Source: Metaphire vulgaris
Lineage: Eukaryota; Annelida; Clitellata; Crassiclitellata; Megascolecidae
NCBI GenBank assembly: GCA_018105865.1
Contig: CM030865.1
Location: forward strand, 2,354,716 to 2,418,715
Reading direction: 5' to 3'
Length of the DNA: 64,000 nucleotides
A program made the position numbers and the translations under genes. Positions 32,992-44,803 of the stretch are shown piece by piece. The notes below the pieces were generated by a model. It worked only from the letters and a program-made list of their open reading frames with translations. It ran no database searches and had not been told where the DNA came from. Within the stretch, counting starts at the first letter, position 1. Every line of letters starts with the position of its first letter.

Positions 32992-33100
32992 ATTTGTCAA
33001 ATGTTCCTTCACCAAAAAATAATACACTGTTCACAGTTCTTAAACTTACTTACTTACTTACTAAAGTGGACAACTGTCTTCTCGATTAAAATAGTATGTA

Positions 33101-33377
33101 CAGTAGAACCTTATTAAAACGTACTTAGAGGGTCGGTAAAACTGAGTAAGTTATATCCAAGGTACGCTATAAAACACCGCAGCCCATGACATAATGACAT
33201 TTGTTCACCATATCGTATAGTTGACTGTTTGACTGTACAGCGCTTTTGGTTTTGGCCGATGGCCATGTTACGGCGCTTCACAAATCGTCGAATAATAATA
33301 ATAATAAGACCGTACATTGCAGTATGCCATAACCGAGGACACGTTATAACCAAGTTCATTATAACAAAGTTCTACTG
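33101..33377. mobile_element. pogo/Tigger-like MITE
   Basis: A 277-bp element with ends CAGTAGAACCTTATTAAAACG and TAACAAAGTTCTACTG, flanked by TA. An AATAATAAT run sits in the centre. The ends match the typical pogo pattern CAGTAGAACCT. Confidence 0.8.
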
Positions 33378-33484
33378 TACCCGAACCCACAGATCTTCGC
33401 GTCTATGCTTTTGTGTTCAACTAATCACAGTGATATAGTATCCATGAAGTTAACTAACATATCTGTTAAAAGATAATGAAAATA

Positions 33485-33562
33485 CAGGGCGGTGCAAAAA
33501 CCCGGACTATATTATTAAATGCAAACCTAAATCTGACCAGTCCGTTTTTTTGCACCACCCTG
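33485..33562. mobile_element. Mariner-type hairpin MITE (78 bp)
   Basis: CAGGGCGGTGCAAAAACCCGG and CCGTTTTTTTGCACCACCCTG form a near-perfect hairpin with TA on both sides. A sister copy lies at 45528. Confidence 0.8.
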
Positions 33563-33604
33563 TACTTATTAAAGAAAAAATGGCAATCTTACTAAGGAAG
33601 CGGT

Positions 33605-33684
33605 TTAACCCCTTAACCGAGTATTTAATTGTAACTCAATGTAAAATGGACGGACATATCCGGGATCCCCAGTCAAGGGGTTAA
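33605..33684. mobile_element. TTAA-flanked palindromic mini-element
   Basis: TTAA followed by CCCCTTAACC at one end and TCAAGGGG plus TTAA at the other. The interior TAACTCAATGTAAAATGGACG is shared with four other copies. Its right TTAA lies eleven bases outside the exon 7 donor. Confidence 0.85.
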
Positions 33685-33695
33685 GCAACTCCTAC

Positions 33696-33781
33696 CAATT
33701 AAGATGTTGACGTCCTTGCGTTTACTTCTTCCTCCTTCTTTATACAGCTTAATCATCAGCATGTTGAATGATGGCAGATTT
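33696..33781 (-). CDS. RasGAP exon 7: C2 domain, second part
   Basis: Acceptor GTTTGTAG, donor ATTG|GTAGGA. NLPSFNMLMIKLYKE aligns with NLPAVRALRLHLYRE. The basic KRKDVNILIG follows where vertebrates have KKRKKDKAGYVG. Confidence 0.94.
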
Positions 33782-34783
33782 CTACAAACATTGAAAGAAC
33801 TTGTGAAATAAAATGAATGACAGTACAGTCAAACTCAATTAAATTCAGATTACTTCTTCTTTATTTATTTCTCCATAATTATTCCACAATTTTTACAAAA
33901 CATATAAACAGAAATAACAGGTACACAAGCCTATGTACTTGTCCAATTTGAACAAATCAAATTGGGAAAGAATAAATGTTGGGGGATCATGGATAAAAAG
34001 TAACTTAACCATAAACCATATAAATACATATAAAGAATTATAATGAAATCAAGTAAAAAATACTTTAGCATACACGTGTCTGTAGATTAAAGATTAAAGT
34101 TTAAAAATATAATAGTATTATTTGTTTAAGTCTCTTTTTAACAGTGTTAGGTTTGGTATATTTTTAATTTGATTTAATGCCACATCTGAAACAACTTTGA
34201 GGTCGCATGATTTTAAACAGTCCTTCCTCTCTCAATTAACTGAAAACGAAAATGAAATTGTAAAATACCCTAAACTAAAATTGAAATTAAAAATTCAGGA
34301 AAACCGAAACAAACTGAAAAGCTATAAAAATGACGACTGAAACTGAAACTAAAACAGCAAAACTGCAAATAAAACAGAAAATAAAACAGAAAAATAAAAC
34401 ATAAAACAATCAAAACACTAACAACTAAAACAGAAAAAGTGAAAGAATGTTGATTTTAAGCAGAAATGACAATATAATTCAAATATAGGCTTGACTCTAA
34501 GTAACTACTGATAAATACATTGATCCCTCCCTCCTCCAACCATTGGCAACAAAACCAGTCAGCAAACCAGCCAATAACCAAACTAGCTTGGTCATTCTGG
34601 CAAACCAAACATGAACAGAACTAACTAGACTCAGATATTAACAAGACAAACTAACAAAATAATGGTTTAATAGATTAGGAACAACATTGAGCAAGACTAA
34701 TACAATATTAGTCAAAATTTTAATCAAAACACTCAATATTTAATCACACAGTACAGATGGTCATGCACAAAAGGAGGAGTTAC

Positions 34784-34882
34784 CCCAAGTCAAACTGTTC
34801 GCCCCAAAAGAGAAAGTTTTCCATGACTTTAGAGGAGGTCTGTGCATACTGAACACTGTCCAGGAATATCTCACAGAAATAC
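34784..34882 (-). CDS. RasGAP exon 6: C2 domain
   Basis: Acceptor TTTTTCAG, donor TTGGG|GTAACT. YFCEIFLDSVQYAQTSSK and FLFWGEQFDLG align with YFCELCLDDTLFARTTSK and IFWGEHFEF. The C2 domain in this family contributes to membrane recruitment and Rap specificity. Confidence 0.95.
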
Positions 34883-34998
34883 CTGAAAAACATAGATTAG
34901 TTGAGTGATTGTTTGATTGATTGATTGATGTCAGTTGATTAATATCTAATCAAAATCAGAACAAATTTGCAATAAAATGATCTTTGTATAAATCAACT

Positions 34999-34999
34999 T

Positions 35000-35096
<97 letters not shown>

Positions 35097-35097
35097 C

Positions 35098-35134
<37 letters not shown>

Positions 35135-35145
35135 CAGTGGTAGTG

Positions 35146-35230
<85 letters not shown>

Positions 35231-35245
35231 CAGTAATAGTAGTAA

Positions 35246-35284
<39 letters not shown>
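34999..35284. repeat. (AGT)n array, about 285 bp
   Basis: About 95 AGT units with GGT and AAT interruptions sit between exons 5 and 6, ending 60 bases from the exon 5 donor. Confidence 0.97.
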
Positions 35285-35285
<1 letters not shown>

Positions 35286-35344
35286 TCATGTATATTAATT
35301 TAAAGATAGCTTAAGTCCCTATTCAGCTGAAACTGAGTTCTCAC

Positions 35345-35419
35345 TTGTATTTTGGTGGGAGATTCTTGGCTTCCATTACCCAGAGTTCCAAGGACAGGTC
35401 TTTCCGGAAATTCCTTCTC
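35345..35419 (-). CDS. RasGAP exon 5: start of C2 domain
   Basis: Acceptor TTTGCAG, donor CAA|GTGAGA. RRNFRKDLSLELWVMEAKNL and PPKYK align with family RRAENVLRLWIIEAKDLAPKKK, the first C2 strand. Confidence 0.93.
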
Positions 35420-35696
35420 CTGCAAACTGAAACCAAAGCCAACCAAATTAGTTAAATACATATAATCTTGGTCCAGTCATGCTAGTTACACTGCGGCAAA
35501 TAAAACCCTGCTATGCGGGGTTTGCACTTAATAACCCTTTATTGATAGCGCGATTACCCTCTGTGATCACCATATCCACCAACATTAATGGGGCAAATAC
35601 ATTGAAGGAAGTGTTTTAAAATAAAACCTAAACAGAGTGCAGCTCAAAATATGCCTAAATTTTGACAGTTACCGTATTCCACTGCGTTATTACTAA

Positions 35697-36145
35697 GGGG
35701 CCGTCCAAAAAGTACGTCACGCTCGACGAGCAGGAGTCGAAAAAGTCACAGTTTGTGACAGGGGAGGGAGTAAGGACCACATTGACGTCACACGTTCAGT
35801 ATAAATAAAACCATAAATATACCCGATAGGAGGTATGGTAAAAGCCGTTTTAAGTTGCTCATTAACACTTTTTTTGCCCAAGATACATAAAATTTTACGC
35901 CTCAATTATATTCTTTATCATTGTAGGAACTTGAAAATCTGTTTTGCTGCTGAAAATTGAACGAGAAACTCAAATATATTAAATAGAAAACCTGCATGAC
36001 GTAATTTATGGATGACACTTCTATGAAGGGAGTCCGAGATTTGTGACGTACTACATAGGGGTGGGGGTCCGAGATTTGTGAGTTTGTGACGTGGAGAGAG
36101 GGACAAGAACTGTCAAAAAGCATGACGTACTTTATGGATGGCCCC
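35697..36145. mobile_element. 449-bp MITE with GGGGCCGTCC ends
   Basis: The left end is GGGGCCGTCCAAAAAGTACG. The right end is the reverse complement of GGGGCCATCCATAAAGTACG, about 90% inverted identity over 23 bases. It fills most of the intron between exons 4 and 5 and ends 44 bases from the exon 4 donor. Several GTGACGT words lie inside. Confidence 0.75.
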
Positions 36146-36189
36146 AAATTGTATGACCTAAAAATAAATCTTATGGAACTCGAAATTAC

Positions 36190-36419
36190 TGATGCATCCG
36201 TTTTTGGCGCTCCGCAGAAGACCGAGGAGAAAGAATCTTCTAGAATTATTTGTCGATATCTGGAAACAGCTTTCCCGACCGAAGACGCTGTTGTGGTTCG
36301 GTTTGACCTTCGGACGTTGCAGCGAAAGGTCGACCGAGCTGCCAATCCTTGGTGCGAGGCTGCTGAGGAGAGATTCGTAAGACTGTGATGCTCGGATATT
36401 GTTAGCGGACTGCACCTGA
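36190..36419 (-). pseudogene. RasGAP exon 4: PH-like segment carrying an apparent 1-base frameshift
   Basis: Acceptor ATCGTTTCAG, donor ATCA|GTAATT. The first part, SQSYESLLSS to VKPNHNSVFGRESCFQIST, aligns with family SRSHESLLS and VKPIHSSILGQEYCFEVTT. After NNSRRFF the family pattern CRSAAERDKW is found only in another frame, as PRSSAERQKRMHQ. That frame also has the phase (2) the next exon needs, whereas the first frame would leave phase 1. One base seems to be missing around 36225-36240. Frame 2 has a TAG just before its open part, so neither frame alone covers the exon. This may be an assembly or read error, an allele, or a true lesion. The rest of the gene looks intact, which favours error or polymorphism. 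Confidence 0.8.
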
Positions 36420-36479
36420 CTGAAACGATAAGAGAATAAAAGGAGCTAGAAAAAAACCAACACCAGTGGCACACCGGGC

Positions 36480-37240
36480 TACAAAATTAATTGGGCCCGG
36501 AAATTGCTGATCTCAGAGGCCCATCGGCCACAGATAACAGTATTCCTCCTCAAGTTGATCAATTGTTTTTGATGTATTCATTTGTGTCCCCATCTTTAAT
36601 GCCTCCTCAATATTGAGAGATTTCGAATTGTTTTTGATGTATTCAAAAATTCAGAGGAGTTTGTGTCCCCTCATCTTTGTCCCCATCTTTAATCAAACCA
36701 TTCCGGGATTGTCAATATATTCCATCTCAATTTTTATTCTAGAGTGTTCGAAATGCCACAAAATGGTGAGCCTATGGAAGGACTATTGTTACAGGGTCAA
36801 ACAGGGTATCATTTTTATAATGTTTTTGTGGTCTGTAAAACCTGTGATACAAGACATCAGCTATCTTCAGACCTCTCTTATCTTCGATCAACTTTGCAAC
36901 CATTTTCTGGAAGACTTTGTATAGTGTCGTTTGACATAGCTCACTTTTTCTTGGCATTTGGAACGCTCTAGTATAAAACTGAGACAGAATATATTGACTG
37001 TTCTAGTATGGTTTGATGCTATGAAGATGGACACACAAGAAAATGTGGATTAAATTCGTTTCAAAACTCTTCTGAATTTTTGCATATCTATAGCCTTCTG
37101 TACATCAATCGTAGAATAGCATCAATACTGAAAAAATACAGCATTGGTGTTCTTGGTTGTGACTGCAATGTTTTATCAAGCCTTAAAGTTCGTTTTGCTT
37201 CGAAATCCACGTGTGTTCACAATTTTTTTTAGCAGTACTG
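36480..37240. repeat. Dispersed repeat, first copy, in RasGAP intron 3
   Basis: The segments 36793-36856 (CAGGGTATCATTTTTATAAT) and 36905-37100 (AGACTTTGTATAGTGTCGTT) are repeated at 52802-52863 and 52570-52775, but in swapped order. No coding potential is recognised. Confidence 0.65.
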
Positions 37241-37344
37241 CATTTTGAAAAATCAAATCCTAGAAAACTCTAGACTAAAAAAACTGCAAAGGTGCAAAAA
37301 ACCAGCAACTGTATCCATATTCAGTCTACTGCCACAACTACCCT

Positions 37345-37348
<4 letters not shown>

Positions 37349-37412
<64 letters not shown>
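37349..37412. repeat. (CA)n dinucleotide repeat
   Basis: About 32 CA units in RasGAP intron 3. Confidence 0.97.
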
Positions 37413-37417
<5 letters not shown>

Positions 37418-37492
37418 AGCACGCATACCGTACACACGCCAAGCATACTTACTACAAGTACGCGGAATGGAAAAAGTTTCAAACATATAATT

Positions 37493-37537
37493 ATATATAT
37501 ATATATATATAAAATTATATATATGTATATATATATT

Positions 37538-37602
<65 letters not shown>
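37493..37602. repeat. (TA)n dinucleotide repeat
   Basis: A TA run of about 110 bases with a GTGTG interruption. Confidence 0.97.
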
Positions 37603-37605
<3 letters not shown>

Positions 37606-38210
37606 CTGAACAACAGGACAATGCAAGCTGTTCGCTATCTCCTGAAACACTAGTTAAGTATAACCTACTGCCAGGTACTAATAGGTCACCAGGTGAACAT
37701 AAAAACTCAGCCACCTTGCAGGTGGTGGCATTTACTTTTTCACTTTCTTCTACCTTGAGCCTGTTGCAAACATGTACAATACCTACGCCACATAAAAGAG
37801 CAACGAAACTTCCACTTTGTACCGCCAGAGGGAGGGTCGTTCAGTGCGGTTTGGTGTGGGAGAGGGTGTGGTGGTTAAACGGATCAAAGAGTGTCATGTG
37901 TTACCACTCATCACCCAGTGATTTTGTAAAAAAAAGTAATTCCTGCAGAACAAACATCTTACTTACCTTTCCTGGCTATGCTTCGTTCTACCTTGCCATC
38001 GCCTTGACAACCGACTCAAACTCATTGTGCGCTTTAGAGAATTCACTGGAATTGAGCAAGGACTGCTGTGAATTTTTAAAAAATATTTCAAAACGTTTGC
38101 AAGTAAAATAAACAGTCTCACAACTCGCTGAATTCTCTTATCACTCAAAATTACAATGATGTGCTAAGAAATCTTTCTATAGGCAATTCCAGAATCAAAA
38201 ATTAATTACT

Positions 38211-38287
38211 ATTACACAGCAAGACCATAATGTGAATGAATGGAAACATAGTGGTTCTCACACTGGGCATACCCTACTGAACCACTC

Positions 38288-38370
<83 letters not shown>
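38211..38370 (+). mobile_element. Retroposon 3' end with (ATT)n tail
   Basis: ACAGCAAGACCATAATG, GAATGAATGGA and TAGTGGTTCTCACACTGGGC, then CTACTGAACCACTC, precede 28 ATT units. This is closely similar to 12208-12373. Confidence 0.68.
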
Positions 38371-38780
38371 ACATGCCATGTGTTGCTTCTAAAACGAGTT
38401 TTCAATAACAATTACTTCAGAAATTTCAGTCAATAAATGACAATTAACCAACATACTGTTTTATCCAGAAGTCCTCACATTCAAGAACTAGCCTACTTAC
38501 TATAAGGTACTGTTTATCAGTACTTTTTTACTTAATCAAGCAACAATTTCTGAAAACACTAATGAAACACGACAACTGCCACATCAACTGACTTAAGACG
38601 AACGAAAGTAAGTAAGTAAGCAAGTAAGTAAGTAAGTATGCCAGATGCCAATCAAAAACCAGATAACACCAGATCATAAGATACTGATAAGAAACATGAC
38701 TTCAAGCATCTCAAATTATTCTAAACTGACACAAAGTCAGTCACAGAAAGAAACAGGAGATTATATCGGCTATGCAACTC

Positions 38781-38930
<150 letters not shown>

Positions 38931-39567
38931 TGAAGTGAAACCACATGATAAGTTGCCAACATATAAACGCACCAGCAGCAGAATAATATTTAATCACAGC
39001 AATATTTAACATTGCTGCAACCGTCTTTTCTCCGCAAGAGGGCCGACCAGCCTCCATTTGCTTTGTACCGGTATAAGTAATACATACGGGAGAATACGCA
39101 ATGCATCTGTATTATATGCACATGGGGGCCCATCACTGGTATATAGGCAATATACAGTTCTGCGGGCAATGAACGTTTTTATGACTGTTTATATAAACAA
39201 AGACTATAAATAACGGTAATTTTACTGAAGAAAATCAATACAAATACACACACACATATACTGTGGGCTTTGTAGAGGTCCTATAGAGTTGAGACCTTTC
39301 TAACCATGCTTTAATCACTTATATTTTGATCTTAGCCACAGTCTTGAAGCTAAGTTGAACAGGTTGAACTGCCAGCATCCTGGTGGAATATTTCCAGTGC
39401 TTATCTACCACCCACCCACCCCATCCACCCATCCGTAACCCCTACCCCTACCCCGCGGCTCTTCCTCCCCTGTTATCTCGAGCGTCCCCCTCCCAGATTA
39501 TCAGGCTCCTTGACATCTACACATTAAATGCCAGAAAGAAGAAAGAACAATTGCACTGAAATGGCCG

Positions 39568-39613
39568 GTGCTGATTGGCTGTTCATCCAGGGCGCTACTG
39601 TTGGCATGACAAC
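39568..39613. promoter_or_regulatory. CCAAT-type motif plus X-box-like site
   Basis: GATTGGCTG at about 39572 is followed by GTTGGCATGACAAC at 39600-39613, one base off an RFX X-box. Spacing is similar to the pair at 10688-10722. It lies in RasGAP intron 3. Confidence 0.35.
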
Positions 39614-40032
39614 AAGAAACCGACCAATAATTCCAATTACCCAGATTCAATTTCTGCTTCCATGATCCCGCCCTAAATTCTTCCACCATCAACTCTGTCT
39701 GTCTGTCTGTCTCTGTCTGTCTGTCTGTTTCTCTCTCTCTCTCTCTCTCTCTCTCAGACTGTCCATTTCTATCTCTCTCCGTTTCTGTCTTTTTCTGTTT
39801 CTCTGTCTGTCTGTCTGTCTGTCTGTCTGCCTTTTTCTCTCATCCTCACTTTGGACTATTTTGGTTTCAGTTCAATAGCATTACAACAAAATACGAATGA
39901 TTCATTGATTGACCGATTGGTTGGCTGATTGATTGACCGATTGGTTGGCTGATTGAGTGACCGTCTGACTGACTGACTGATTGATTGAATGATTGATTGA
40001 TTGAGTTTTGCATGAGACCCAGATACACAGAC

Positions 40033-40163
40033 CTTGCATTTGCGTCTCCATTGGTGATGACGACGACTCCATCGGGTTTCTTGGTCTCTAACTTTGTTAC
40101 ACTCTTTGTTCGTTTAGGATTAAAGTTTTGCTTAATCTGACTCGAAGTTCGATTAATGAAGCT
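40033..40163 (-). CDS. RasGAP exon 3: N-terminal KRTKS segment
   Basis: Acceptor CTTTTTCCAG, donor GCAAG|GTCTGT, 43 codons plus two bases. SFINRTSSQIKQNFNPKRTK leads into SVTKLETKKPD. The KRTKS and KL pair matches the conserved KGSIKRTKSQPKLDR segment that precedes the PH domain in DAB2IP, RASAL2 and SYNGAP1. Confidence 0.85.
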
Positions 40164-40204
40164 CTGGAAAAAGCACGAAAAATTCACAAAGTCATTTGTT
40201 GAAA

Positions 40205-40386
40205 TAAATGACAAAATGACGCCATGTCAAAAATGACGCCATGTCAAAAATGACATCATGTCAAAAATGACGCCATGTCAAAATTGACACCATGTCAAAA
40301 ATGACATCATGTCAAAAATGACACCATGTCAAAAATGACATCATGTCAAAAATGACATCATGTCAAAAAATGACGTCATGTCAAGA
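40205..40386. repeat. 18-bp minisatellite with palindromic unit
   Basis: Ten tandem units of the form AAAAATGACACCATGTCA lie in RasGAP intron 2, about 40 bases before exon 3 in gene sense. Each contains the dyad TGACNNCATGTCA, and the last unit contains a perfect CRE core TGACGTCA. Confidence 0.95.
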
Positions 40387-40827
40387 AAAGTCAACCTCAA
40401 CAACTAGAATTGAATTACTCTAACCACAAGAACAACCACATGATATCAAAACACAATCTCTTTTATCGATCCAGACACTCAAAACAGTAGTGTCATTTCA
40501 CAGTTTCGGTGGGGGGGGGATATTTTTTTGGGCCAATTTGCAAATTTTTGGTGATTTTGTGCACATTTCACATTTATTTAATGCATTATATATTATTTAT
40601 TCATTTCCTTGGGGAGGGGACACGGCCCCTCTGCCCCCAAATGACGCCACTGACTCAAAAGGAACTAGTTACTGTACCAGATGAAAGGTCTAATCTTTGT
40701 TTAGTCTGACCTATGGGCACCCACCCAGGTACTAACCGCACTAACCTCTCTTTTTGCAACAAAATATCATCACCGAGAAAGCAGCAGTTTACTTTTTATA
40801 CAGCAGAGATAAGAACTAATACAGTCA

Positions 40828-40828
<1 letters not shown>

Positions 40829-40903
<75 letters not shown>
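40829..40903. repeat. (TC)n dinucleotide repeat
   Basis: About 37 TC units in RasGAP intron 2. Confidence 0.97.
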
Positions 40904-40905
<2 letters not shown>

Positions 40906-41489
40906 AAAACAAGTATGCAGAGCACTAGTCACTGAAATCTCTGAAACATTAAGGCATTTGGACACAACTCAACAAGAGAATAGGAAGAAATTCACATATT
41001 CACACAAAAATCTGCTTATCTTATTCACATACAGTATTCCAAAAAAAAATACTTGCTTATCTAATTCAGACATTTGTGGACAGACATTCTTATCTAATTC
41101 ACAGATTCATGCAAAAATGCTTATCCAATTGAGACACTTAGACAAGGACAGCCTGGTTATCACAATCGGATGCAGCACAAAACAGAAGACGGATGGACGG
41201 AACGAAACAGCCGAGCGGACGGACAAATAAACAAGAGCTACTCGCAGCAACATCACGCCGACACACGAAAAGGGGGCGAACACTGAAGAACAGAAGTGGG
41301 GACAATGGGTGGTTGGGGAGGGGGTGGTGGTGGGGGCAAACATCGCAGGAATGTAAACCAAAACCATTGACTATATATATACAGTAGATATCTGAATCTT
41401 ATATCTGGAAATCAATATCGGTGCTGCCGCTACAGCAAAATAACTCATCGAAGGGCTCCACCACCCCTTGCCAATCCTTGGTCATAACT

Positions 41490-41582
41490 AACATATATAT
41501 ATACATATATACATACAATTATATATATACATACAATTATATATATATACAATTATATATATACAATTATATATATACATAC

Positions 41583-41620
<38 letters not shown>

Positions 41621-41652
41621 CTTCTACTTTTTCAGATTCGACACAGGGTTTG

Positions 41653-41712
<60 letters not shown>

Positions 41713-41735
41713 TATATTTATATATATATAAGATT
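41490..41735. repeat. (TA)n tracts with ACATACAAT interruptions
   Basis: Two TA arrays are separated by AGATTCGACACAGGGTTTGA, which recurs at the far side of the second array as a short direct repeat. Confidence 0.93.
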
Positions 41736-42172
41736 CGACACAGGGTTTGAGGCAGTAGCGTGCAGAGAGGGGGTTGTCGCCCCGGGCGCCGACCAGAGCG
41801 GCGCAAAAACTGACTTGGTGACCTTTTTATACTCGTCAAGTCAACTATCAGATCACACAGATGGGGCCGCCAGAAATTCTTATGGGCCCCGGGCGCCCAC
41901 CACTCTCTGCACGTCGTTGGTTTGGGAAGCGTCGTGATCGCCCCCAATGGGGGCCCTTGAACCCTAGCCGAAAACATTAGGGTAATAATAAACTCAATGA
42001 AAATATTTTTCATAGTTTTTTGCACACAAAATTTTTGGGGAACATTAGATTCAAAATGTTGAACTTCGAAACAACTTTGCAGACCATATAACAGCTATTA
42101 CTATACTTGGTCTGAATAGAGAAGGGGCAAAAACATCTGTCCCCAGTGGCTGTGCCAACATACATTAAGACA

Positions 42173-42173
<1 letters not shown>

Positions 42174-42240
<67 letters not shown>

Positions 42241-42420
42241 GTCTGTCTGTCTCTCACCATTTGTTGCATCAAGGGGGTCTGTGAGCGCCCCCAACTAGAC
42301 TATACACTAACTTAGTATATACAGGGTATATGGAATATTTTGATAATCACCCTACCGCCTGAAAAAATTGTCATTCGGAATACGGGGGGGGACGGCCCGA
42401 AGTCTCTCTCGTGGCTACGC

Positions 42421-42477
<57 letters not shown>
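42174..42477. repeat. (TC)n and (CA)n arrays
   Basis: A TC run at 42174-42255 is followed by a CA run at 42422-42477. Confidence 0.95.
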
Positions 42478-42480
<3 letters not shown>

Positions 42481-42800
42481 CAATGTTTAGCCATACCGAC
42501 AGAAAACCCACGGTCTAAGAAGTCTCAACCAATCACCCCCTCTCCCTCTCTCCAGCGGGACTATAGAACTGGCGCCAGTCTGATATGGCCCTGTTAAAAG
42601 ATATCTTGTGAAGTCAGTAACGGTCTGACAGAAGAGAAGATAGATTGATTAAGAGATAGATGGATAGATAGATAGTCGGATGAATATATATTGTCAAGCG
42701 ATCGGCTGTAATCTTACGGCCACATCCTTAAGAAGTTTGCACATTTGAAAAATCAGAACAACCTTCCACTCAACAGTATATATATACAAGTCCCAAACTC

Positions 42801-42977
42801 CAGTGTTTTATCCAGACTCCAGGCCTGGGGGATTGAAGCTTTCGGGGGAGGGGTCGACTTGGTTGAAGGGGAAAAGACACAGTTCAATGCAAAATTTGTG
42901 TAAGTGCTGAGATTTTGGGGGGAATTTTGAGGTTTTTGGGGGGGATCTCCCTCTTAACAGGCCTGTATAAAACACTG
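42801..42977 (+). mobile_element. hAT-like MITE family C, full length
   Basis: A 177-bp element from CAGTGTTTTATCCAGACTCC to TGTATAAAACACTG with the perfect 8-bp duplication CCAAACTC (42793-42800 and 42978-42985). Confidence 0.92.
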
Positions 42978-43180
42978 CCAAACTCGGTTAGGAAAGCAAA
43001 ACACTTTACTCTAATCCATAGAATACCAGGGTGACAATGATGAAGTTTGTTTCTTCTAAGTTAATCAATACAAGTACAGTACTTTGTATACTCGTTTAGT
43101 ATAAAAATGTCATCTCAGAATAGGTAACGAGGACAATGCTCCCAGTATCTAGGGTGGGATGATGTCCAATTCCCCGATCT

Positions 43181-43443
43181 ACAGGGTTCGAAATAGAGCA
43201 CACCCAGCCATTTCACAATACATGTGTGAGAGAAGCCAATTGAAGGCCTGTTGAATAGAAGGTGCATAGGACCTAGATATGCAAATATCTAATCGATTTG
43301 AAGAAATTCTCGGACAAAATCCAAATTTTCCTCTTGTTCCGTCTTCATTGCTTTAACCTTTGCAAGAATATCCAACAATATCATTCTCACTTTCGATCCA
43401 CAGGGTTCGAAATAGAGCACACCCAGCCATTTCACAATACATA
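43181..43443. repeat. Pair of 38-base direct repeats about 217 bases apart
   Basis: ACAGGGTTCGAAATAGAGCA continuing to CACCCAGCCATTTCACAATACAT occurs at 43184 and again at 43403. The DNA between them can be read on the minus strand as a 63-codon frame ending at 43289 (KVKAMKTEQEENLDFVREFL), which I do not recognise. Confidence 0.75.
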
Positions 43444-43843
43444 CTAACGCCATTGACTGTACGAGAACGAGGGACATCAACTAAATGAAAGTCCTCCCGA
43501 ATATCTTGTGGAATGACTAGTAAGGCGATCGAGGGAAGAGCCGCGTATTAAGATATCTGGTTCATTATAGGCAAAAAGTTAACCACCTAATAACAAAAAC
43601 TTAAATATATATATACAAAGAATAAGTGTTTCCACGGAGTGGCCTCCGATGCTGTTAAAAAATGGGTCACACAGGGGAGAGAGGGTCGGCCTGGGAGGGA
43701 GAGGGGGCGACTGTAAAATAATAGAAATTGGACCCAGGAGAGCAGGCAGAGCAGGACTATCTAGGGGCTGAAAGTGATTGATGGAAGCAACACAAATCCA
43801 AGAAACTAATATCTATAAATGAGTGCAAAAGATTGGATATGTC

Positions 43844-43924
43844 TTAACCCTTTAACTGGGCAACTATTTGTAACTAAATGTAAAATGGACGAGTGTTACT
43901 CGGGGCACCCAGTTAAGGGGTTAA
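43844..43924. mobile_element. TTAA-flanked palindromic mini-element
   Basis: TTAA plus CCCTTTAACTGGG at one end, and CCCAGTTAAGGGG plus TTAA at the other. The interior resembles the copies at 33605 and 62497. Confidence 0.87.
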
Positions 43925-43947
43925 AACTCTATACAGCAACCAACCAC

Positions 43948-43979
<32 letters not shown>

Positions 43980-44404
43980 GAACCAATCTGCCTGCTTATT
44001 ACCGTATTCACAGGGGTATATTTATATGGCGCACTTCACATTAAATTCTTTAAAACCCCATAGAGCCAGCCAAAGCAAACGTCGGGGCAATGCTGCTTTG
44101 TTTCCTAGAGGGGGGGGGGGGGCGTAGACGCAAAGGGGATCACAATAAAAATAATTATTCATAAGACAAAGGTCTTATGAATAAATCATTAACATGGCCA
44201 CAATAGCACAGAACATGAGCTAAAAACTTATATATACAGGGACCTATGCTGATGCAAACTGGTCTGTGATGTGCTCAAAGTCAGTTTTCTCAGTGTCTTT
44301 CTTCTTTTTCTACGCCGAGTAGAGAGCAAGATCACAGAGTTGTTTTCTTTGCACCCCCTTCAAGTGGCGACCATGGAGCATCTGCCCTACCTGCCAACTG
44401 GATA

Positions 44405-44576
44405 CATTGGCGGCTCCAGGATTTGGCAAGTGGGGGAGGGAGGCAACTTCAAAGCATGGGGCCAGACATTTGTCGATAGGTATGTAGTAGTAAGTATAGG
44501 GTCCCCACATGGGGGCCAATGGGGTGGGCAGACATTCAATATGGGGCACGGGCCCCCATATGTGAAGCCGCCACTA
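44405..44576 (+). mobile_element. hAT-like MITE family A, full length
   Basis: Ends CATTGGCGGCTCCAGG and AAGCCGCCACTA with the perfect 8-bp duplication ACTGGATA (44397-44404 and 44577-44584). Confidence 0.9.
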
Positions 44577-44688
44577 ACTGGATATCTTTCCAGTTAGCCA
44601 TGGCTACCAGAATGCACTGCGTGGAAGCAACAATAAGCTGATGGAATCCAGGGTTTAATAATAATAATGTAGTGCTGGTGATGATGAT

Positions 44689-44739
44689 GATGATGAATTA
44701 ATGATGATGATAATGATAATGATAATGATAATGATGATG

Positions 44740-44803
<64 letters not shown>

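Noticed and set aside
39501..39692. Minus-strand 63-codon frame
   Set aside because: No domain, and its phase does not fit between RasGAP exons 3 and 4, which already join correctly.
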